This document shows positions 60,208-64,000 of a DNA stretch of 64,000 nucleotides, piece by piece; positions within the stretch are counted from its first letter, which is position 1; every line of letters starts with the position of its first letter. The notes under the pieces were generated by a model. The model searched no databases. It had not been told where the DNA came from and saw only the letters and a list, made by a program, of their open reading frames with translations. This stretch comes from Sulfitobacter sp. 20_GPM-1509m (GTDB lineage: Bacteria; Pseudomonadota; Alphaproteobacteria; Rhodobacterales; Rhodobacteraceae), in the NCBI RefSeq assembly GCF_000620505.1, contig NZ_JIBC01000009.1, forward strand, positions 1 through 64,000. Direction: 5' to 3'. Made by a program: the position numbers and the translations under genes.

Positions 60208-60500
60208 CTGAAAAACTAAGCACCGAGACTCGCAAGACATTGCTTGCGCCGTTGAAGGAAACCGGATGGGAGATGGTCGATGGCCGCGATGCCATCGCCA
60301 AGACATTCAAGTTCAACGATTTTGCAGATGCTTTCGGCTGGATGACCCGCGCGGCATTCTGGGCGGAAAAATGGGATCACCACCCCGAGTGGGATAACAC
60401 GTACAATACTGTTAACGTGGTGCTGATCACGCATGATGTCGACGGTCTCAGCACTTTGGACGTCAAGCTGGCGCGTAAAATGGACAGCCTCGCAGGATAA
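60204..60500 (+). CDS. 4a-hydroxytetrahydrobiopterin dehydratase
   Basis: A 98-residue pterin-4a-carbinolamine dehydratase. Marks are [24 protein letters not shown]-like [16 protein letters not shown], the active-site EKWDHHPEW (paired His) and [27 protein letters not shown]. It recycles the pterin cofactor of aromatic hydroxylases and can act in other pterin metabolism. The ATG overlaps the preceding stop. It lies 3 bp before the MscS gene. Confidence 0.93.
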   Translation: MTEKLSTETRKTLLAPLKETGWEMVDGRDAIAKTFKFNDFADAFGWMTRAAFWAEKWDHHPEWDNTYNTVNVVLITHDVDGLSTLDVKLARKMDSLAG

Positions 60501-60503
60501 GCT

Positions 60504-61355
60504 ATGTTTCAAGACTTAATGAATACCGAGATTTTTGGCGGCCACACGATTGCCGATTTCCTGACACTGAATATGCTGGCGTCGATTGCCGGATCGGCTG
60601 TCGGGGCGATTGTCATCATCATTGTCGGCTGGGTCATTGCCGCTTGGCTGGGCAGCCGTGTGCGCAAGATCGGCACGGCGCACGCGCATCTGGACAACAC
60701 GCTGTTCAATTTCCTGGGCTCGATTGTCCAATACGTCATCATCGGCTTTACGATGCTGATCGTGCTGAACACCTTCGGCATCCAGACCACGTCGATTGTC
60801 GCGGCTGTGGGTGCTGCGGGTCTGGCGATTGGTCTGGCCTTGCAGGGCACGTTGTCGAATGTGGCGGCCGGGGTCATGCTGATCCTGTTCCGCCCGCTGA
60901 AAATCGGGGATTTTGTCGATGTGGCCGGTCAGATGGGCACGGTCAAGGATGTGACGCTGAACTTTACCGAACTGGCCAGCCTGTCAAACACCCAGGTGAT
61001 CATCCCCAACAAGGAAGTCTGGGGCAACGTGATCGAGAACTATTCGGTCTATCCCACCCGCCGCGCCGAATGGTATTTCGGTGTGGGCTATGGCGCGAAC
61101 CTGAAGGACGCCGAGGACACGATCCGCGAAACGATCATGGCCGACCCGCGTGCGCACAAAGAACCCGAGCCGTTCATTCAGGTCGGCAACCTGGGCGACA
61201 GCTCGGTCGATTTCCGGGTTCGCGTATGGTGCAATGCGTCGGATTACTTTGCCTTTACCAACGACATGAACCGCAAGGTCAAGGAAGCGTTGGATGCCAA
61301 GGGCGTCGATATTCCGTTCCCCACGCGCACAATCTATCAGGCTGCGGCAGAATAA
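60504..61355 (+). CDS. MscS-family mechanosensitive channel
   Basis: A 283-residue channel. Three helices occupy about residues 20-125, and the pore helix TM3 has AAVGAAGLAIGLALQGTLSNVAAGVMLILFRP, with the Gly/Ala pattern of MscS. The beta domain follows (LKIGDFVDVAGQMGTVKDVTL, LSNTQVIIPNKEVWGNVIENY) and the C-terminal part is YGVDIPFP-like (KGVDIPFPTRTIYQ). It opens on membrane tension to release osmolytes. It ends at a clear terminator. Confidence 0.93.
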   Translation: MFQDLMNTEIFGGHTIADFLTLNMLASIAGSAVGAIVIIIVGWVIAAWLGSRVRKIGTAHAHLDNTLFNFLGSIVQYVIIGFTMLIVLNTFGIQTTSIVAAVGAAGLAIGLALQGTLSNVAAGVMLILFRPLKIGDFVDVAGQMGTVKDVTLNFTELASLSNTQVIIPNKEVWGNVIENYSVYPTRRAEWYFGVGYGANLKDAEDTIRETIMADPRAHKEPEPFIQVGNLGDSSVDFRVRVWCNASDYFAFTNDMNRKVKEALDAKGVDIPFPTRTIYQAAAE

Positions 61356-61376
61356 AGCGCGGCGATGCTGACATGA

Positions 61377-61405
61377 AAAAGGCCCCCGTTTCGCGGGGGC
61401 CTTTT
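61377..61405 (+). terminator. intrinsic terminator after the MscS gene
   Basis: AAAAGGCCCCCG (61377-61388) pairs with CGGGGGCCTTTT (61394-61405) over a TTTCG loop, with T4 at the end. It closes the ridA-mscS run and faces the convergent peroxiredoxin gene. Confidence 0.85.
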
Positions 61406-61454
61406 GCGTTCAAGGCATGTCTCAAAAATCCATAGGGTAACCCATGGGTGACCT

Positions 61455-61943
61455 TTACATGCTGTCCAACAGGCCTTCGCCGCCGGACACGTCACAGACG
61501 CCGGAGTTTTCTTCGGCCTGGAACAGGGTCACCTTGCCGTCGTCCACCAGCATCGCATAGCGTTTGGACCGGGCGATCAGACCGGCGGGCGGCGCGTCAA
61601 AATCCATGCCGATGGCTTTGGTGAACTCGCTGTGGGCATCCGACAGCATGGTAATGCCTGCATCGGTGGCGCCAGTGGCTTCGCCCCAGGCTTTCATCAC
61701 GAAAGGATCGTTGACCGACACGCAAATGATCTCGTCCACGCCCTTGGCGTCGAACTGGTCCTTGGTGCGGATGAACGACGGCACGTGGGCCGAATGGCAT
61801 GTGGGTGTGAATGCGCCCGGAACGGCAAAAATCACCACTTTGCGGCCCTTGGTCTTGTTGGCCAGTTTGACCGGGGCGGGACCTTCGGCCCCCATTTGCA
61901 CCAAAGTTGCGTCGGGCAGTGTGTCACCTTGAGAGAGTGCCAT
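61455..61943 (-). CDS. peroxiredoxin (Prx5 type)
   Basis: A 162-residue thiol peroxidase. The active site is FAVPGAFTPTCHSAHVP (peroxidatic Cys in PTC), typical of Prx5/redoxin-type proteins. VNDPFVMKAWGE and FTKAIGMDFDAPPAGLIARSKRYAML are family segments, and a C-terminal Cys in NSGVCDVSG may resolve the disulfide. It reduces H2O2 or alkyl peroxides using thioredoxin or glutaredoxin. AAAGGAG lies just before the ATG. Confidence 0.92.
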   Translation of the reverse strand: MALSQGDTLPDATLVQMGAEGPAPVKLANKTKGRKVVIFAVPGAFTPTCHSAHVPSFIRTKDQFDAKGVDEIICVSVNDPFVMKAWGEATGATDAGITMLSDAHSEFTKAIGMDFDAPPAGLIARSKRYAMLVDDGKVTLFQAEENSGVCDVSGGEGLLDSM

Positions 61944-62046
61944 TTTAGGCTCCTTTCGGGAATTGTGTTGTCGTTGCTACCCGATATAGGGTCCGACAGG
62001 GATTTGGGCCATCAAATTCGCCCGAAATGTCAGGGAAGGGATCTGT

Positions 62047-63249
62047 ATGCACGTGATTGTTATTGGAGCCGGTCAAGCCGGATCATCCTGTGTGGCCAAG
62101 CTGCGCAATGGCGGCTTCGAGGGTCAGGTGACATTGATCGGTGCAGAAAGCGTGCCGCCCTACCAGCGTCCGCCCCTGTCCAAGGGGTATCTGCTGGGCG
62201 ACATGACATTGGAACGGATGTTCCTGCGTCCCGAAAGCTTTTATTCCGAGAACAACATCGACCTGCGCATGGGCGTCCGGGTCGAGGCGATTGATCCCCT
62301 TGCGCAAACCGTGACCGTGCCGGGCGAGGTGCTGCATTATGACCAGCTTGTTCTGACCACCGGATCGGACCCGCGCCGCTTGCCTGCTGCCATTGGCGGC
62401 ACGTTGGACGGGGTCTGCACCGTGCGTGATCTGATGGACGTGGACAGCATGGCACCGCGCTTTAGCGCAGGTGCACGGGTGCTGATCGTGGGCGGCGGCT
62501 ATATCGGGCTCGAGGCGGCGGCGGTGGCGTCCAAGCTGGGGCTGCAAGTGACCCTGGTCGAGATGGCCGACCGCATCCTGCAACGGGTGGCATCGCCGGA
62601 GACCAGTGATTATTTCCGCAACCTTCACGCCGGTCACGGCGTCGATATCCGCGAAGGTGTCGGACTGGACCGTTTGCTGGGCGAGGGCGCGGTGCGTGGT
62701 GCGCGGTTGACCGATGGCAGCGAGATCGAGGTTGATTTCGTGATCGTGGGCGTCGGCATCGCGCCGGCCTCGGCCCTGGCCGAAGCGGCCGGGGTGGCGA
62801 TGGACAACGGCATCAAGGTTGATGCGCATGGCCGCACGTCAGACCCGCACATCTGGGCCGCGGGCGATTGTGCGTCCTTCCCCTATCGCGGCAACCGTAT
62901 CCGGTTGGAGAGCGTGCCCAATGCCATTGATCAGGCCGAGGTGGTGGCCGAGAACATCATGGGGGCCGACAAGGAATACGTGGCAAAGCCGTGGTTCTGG
63001 TCGGACCAATACGACGTGAAACTGCAAATTGCCGGGCTGAATGTGGGCTATGACCGCGTCGTGACCCGCAACAGCGGTGATGCGGTGTCATTCTGGTACT
63101 ATCTGGGCGATCAGCTTTTGGCGGTGGATGCGGCCAACGATCCACGCGCCTATATGATCGGCAAGCGATTGATCGAGGCCGGCAAGACTGCAGACCCTGC
63201 CATCGTGGCCAACCCTGATGCCGACTTGAAACCATTGTTGCAGGCATGA
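62047..63249 (+). CDS. NAD(P)H/FAD-dependent ferredoxin- or rubredoxin-reductase-like protein
   Basis: A 400-residue flavoprotein of the CamA/ThcD/BenD-reductase class. The N-terminal FAD motif VIGAGQAGSSC is followed by VPPYQRPPLSKGYL (family hallmark). The second Rossmann motif VGGGYIGLEAAAVA binds NAD(P)H, and IWAAGDCASFP with the preceding Asp binds the FAD tail. It passes electrons to a ferredoxin or rubredoxin. No ferredoxin or P450 gene is adjacent, so its partner is unknown. The stop overlaps the rsmD start. Confidence 0.88.
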   Translation: MHVIVIGAGQAGSSCVAKLRNGGFEGQVTLIGAESVPPYQRPPLSKGYLLGDMTLERMFLRPESFYSENNIDLRMGVRVEAIDPLAQTVTVPGEVLHYDQLVLTTGSDPRRLPAAIGGTLDGVCTVRDLMDVDSMAPRFSAGARVLIVGGGYIGLEAAAVASKLGLQVTLVEMADRILQRVASPETSDYFRNLHAGHGVDIREGVGLDRLLGEGAVRGARLTDGSEIEVDFVIVGVGIAPASALAEAAGVAMDNGIKVDAHGRTSDPHIWAAGDCASFPYRGNRIRLESVPNAIDQAEVVAENIMGADKEYVAKPWFWSDQYDVKLQIAGLNVGYDRVVTRNSGDAVSFWYYLGDQLLAVDAANDPRAYMIGKRLIEAGKTADPAIVANPDADLKPLLQA

Positions 63250-63797
63250 GGATCATCGCAGGCACATGGCGCGGCACGGCGCTGGCCCATGTGGGCAAGG
63301 GGGATACGGGCGCGCATTTGCGCCCCACGTCCGACCGCGTGCGCGAAAGCCTGTTTTCGATCCTGACCAGCCGGGGCGTGATCGACGGCGCGCGGGTGCT
63401 GGACCTGTTTGCAGGCACCGGTGCCCTGGCGCTTGAGGCCGTGTCGCGCGGTGCTGTGCAGGCGGTGCTGGTTGAGAATGGCCGTGTCGGTCAACAACTG
63501 ATCACCGAGAACATCAAGAAACTGCACGCCGAAGACACCACCACGCTGATGCGCAATGATGCCACGCGGCTGGGCGCATGGATCGCCGCCCCCTTTGATC
63601 TGGTGTTCCTTGATCCACCCTATGGCAAAGGCATGGGCGACAGCGCCCTGCGGTCTGCCGTGGCCGGTGGCTGGATCGCCAAGGGGGCCTGCGTGGTCTG
63701 GGAAGAGAACGCACCGATGCCCCCGCCGCCGGGTTTTTTCCAGGTGGACGCACGCCGTTTTGGCGACACCCACGTGACGCTTCTGGAAAAGGGTTAA
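63246..63797 (+). CDS. rsmD: 16S rRNA (guanine-966-N2)-methyltransferase
   Basis: A 183-residue methyltransferase. N-terminal MRIIAGTWRGTAL, RPTSDRVRESLFSIL and the SAM-binding VLDLFAGTGALALEAVSRGA are typical of RsmD. The catalytic DPPY is in LVFLDPPYGKG. It methylates G966 of 16S rRNA. The ATG overlaps the reductase stop (63246-63249). Confidence 0.93.
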   Translation: MRIIAGTWRGTALAHVGKGDTGAHLRPTSDRVRESLFSILTSRGVIDGARVLDLFAGTGALALEAVSRGAVQAVLVENGRVGQQLITENIKKLHAEDTTTLMRNDATRLGAWIAAPFDLVFLDPPYGKGMGDSALRSAVAGGWIAKGACVVWEENAPMPPPPGFFQVDARRFGDTHVTLLEKG

Positions 63798-63929
63798 CAC
63801 GCACACTTGCGCGACAAGCGGAATTCATGCTGCATAAGGAAATAGATCAACACTTACTGGCCCTTGCAGGCGCCACCCAAGAGGGTTAGCCCCCACCGCT
63901 CTGAATCCTCGCTCAAGGAACGTTGCAGC

Positions 63930-64000
63930 ATGACCCGACTACTCGCCGCGCTGGCTTTGGTGCTGACGGCCTGTGCCGCGCAGGCCGAAACCCTGAAGCT
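63930..64000 (+). CDS. secreted protein or lipoprotein, 5' end only
   Basis: The reading frame starts ATG at 63930 with AAGGAA at 63915-63920 and encodes MTRLLAALALVLTACAAQAE followed by TLK before the window ends. The hydrophobic core and LTAC/AQAE ending indicate a signal peptide. The LTAC could be a lipobox, or cleavage could follow AQA. The mature protein is beyond the window. The gap from 63798 to 63929 shows nothing else I recognise. Confidence 0.6.
   Translation, partial: MTRLLAALALVLTACAAQAETLK

Noticed and set aside
1-64000. CRISPR array or prophage
   Set aside because: No regularly spaced repeats or phage structural genes were seen on either strand. Apart from the IS end, the only mobile-looking signal is the AT-rich gene at 38451-39221.

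Overview
The window looks like a GC-rich alphaproteobacterial chromosome, most likely a marine Rhodobacterales (Roseobacter-group) genome. The clues are the style of the gene families (single-Hint-domain protein, DUF1523 membrane protein, GT14-like glycosyltransferase beside a sulfotransferase, glnK-amtB, mlaA-mlaC), many ATGA/GTGA start-stop overlaps, and a short extragenic repeat (GGAGTTTATYGRGCAAGATGAAG split over two copies) of a type I associate with that order. I could not run a search, so the taxonomic call rests on recognition.

Region 1 (1-33 kb) is an accessory catabolic zone: a mosaic of self-contained transporter + enzyme + regulator modules. It opens with one end of an IS3-family element inserted just upstream of a TMADH/DgcA/StcD-like demethylase. 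Next come (i) an amino-acid ABC transporter with a PuuB-like FAD oxidase, divergent from an XRE-cupin regulator, with three TTCA-N6-TGAA palindromes between them; (ii) a hexuronate/aldonate locus (GntR regulator, TRAP transporter, idonate-type dehydrogenase, divergent uxuA-uxuB); (iii) a LacI regulator with two mirror-image operators controlling an NCS2 permease, an amidohydrolase and a TauE-type exporter; (iv) a zinc alcohol dehydrogenase divergent from an Lrp/AsnC regulator; (v) an XRE-cupin regulator with a dpp-like peptide ABC transporter that includes an M24 peptidase; (vi) gabD, an alpha/beta hydrolase, a Hint-domain protein and creatinase. Together these suggest a heterotroph living on amino acids, peptides, methylated amines, creatine, sugar acids and heterocycles.

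Region 2 (34.2-41.5 kb) is the part I find most likely to be undescribed: a tight operon of a coiled-coil protein, an unknown 371-aa protein, a AAA+ ATPase, an unknown 454-aa protein, a two-helix membrane protein and a DUF1523 membrane protein. An AT-rich 256-aa gene with a HEPN-like R-x5-H motif is spliced exactly between the ATPase and the 454-aa protein, using GTGA and ATGA overlaps on its two sides.

Region 3 (41.6-64 kb) is mostly core functions: an L,D-transpeptidase, a glycosyltransferase/sulfotransferase/SGNH set, smpB, sseA, an aromatic/aspartate aminotransferase, glnK-amtB, a class A penicillin-binding protein, mlaA-mlaC, a type I secretion ABC/adaptor pair, ridA-ugpQ, a FemAB-like acyltransferase, a pterin dehydratase, an MscS channel, a peroxiredoxin, a flavoprotein reductase and rsmD. 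The window ends inside a secreted protein or lipoprotein. I saw no tRNA, rRNA or CRISPR array.
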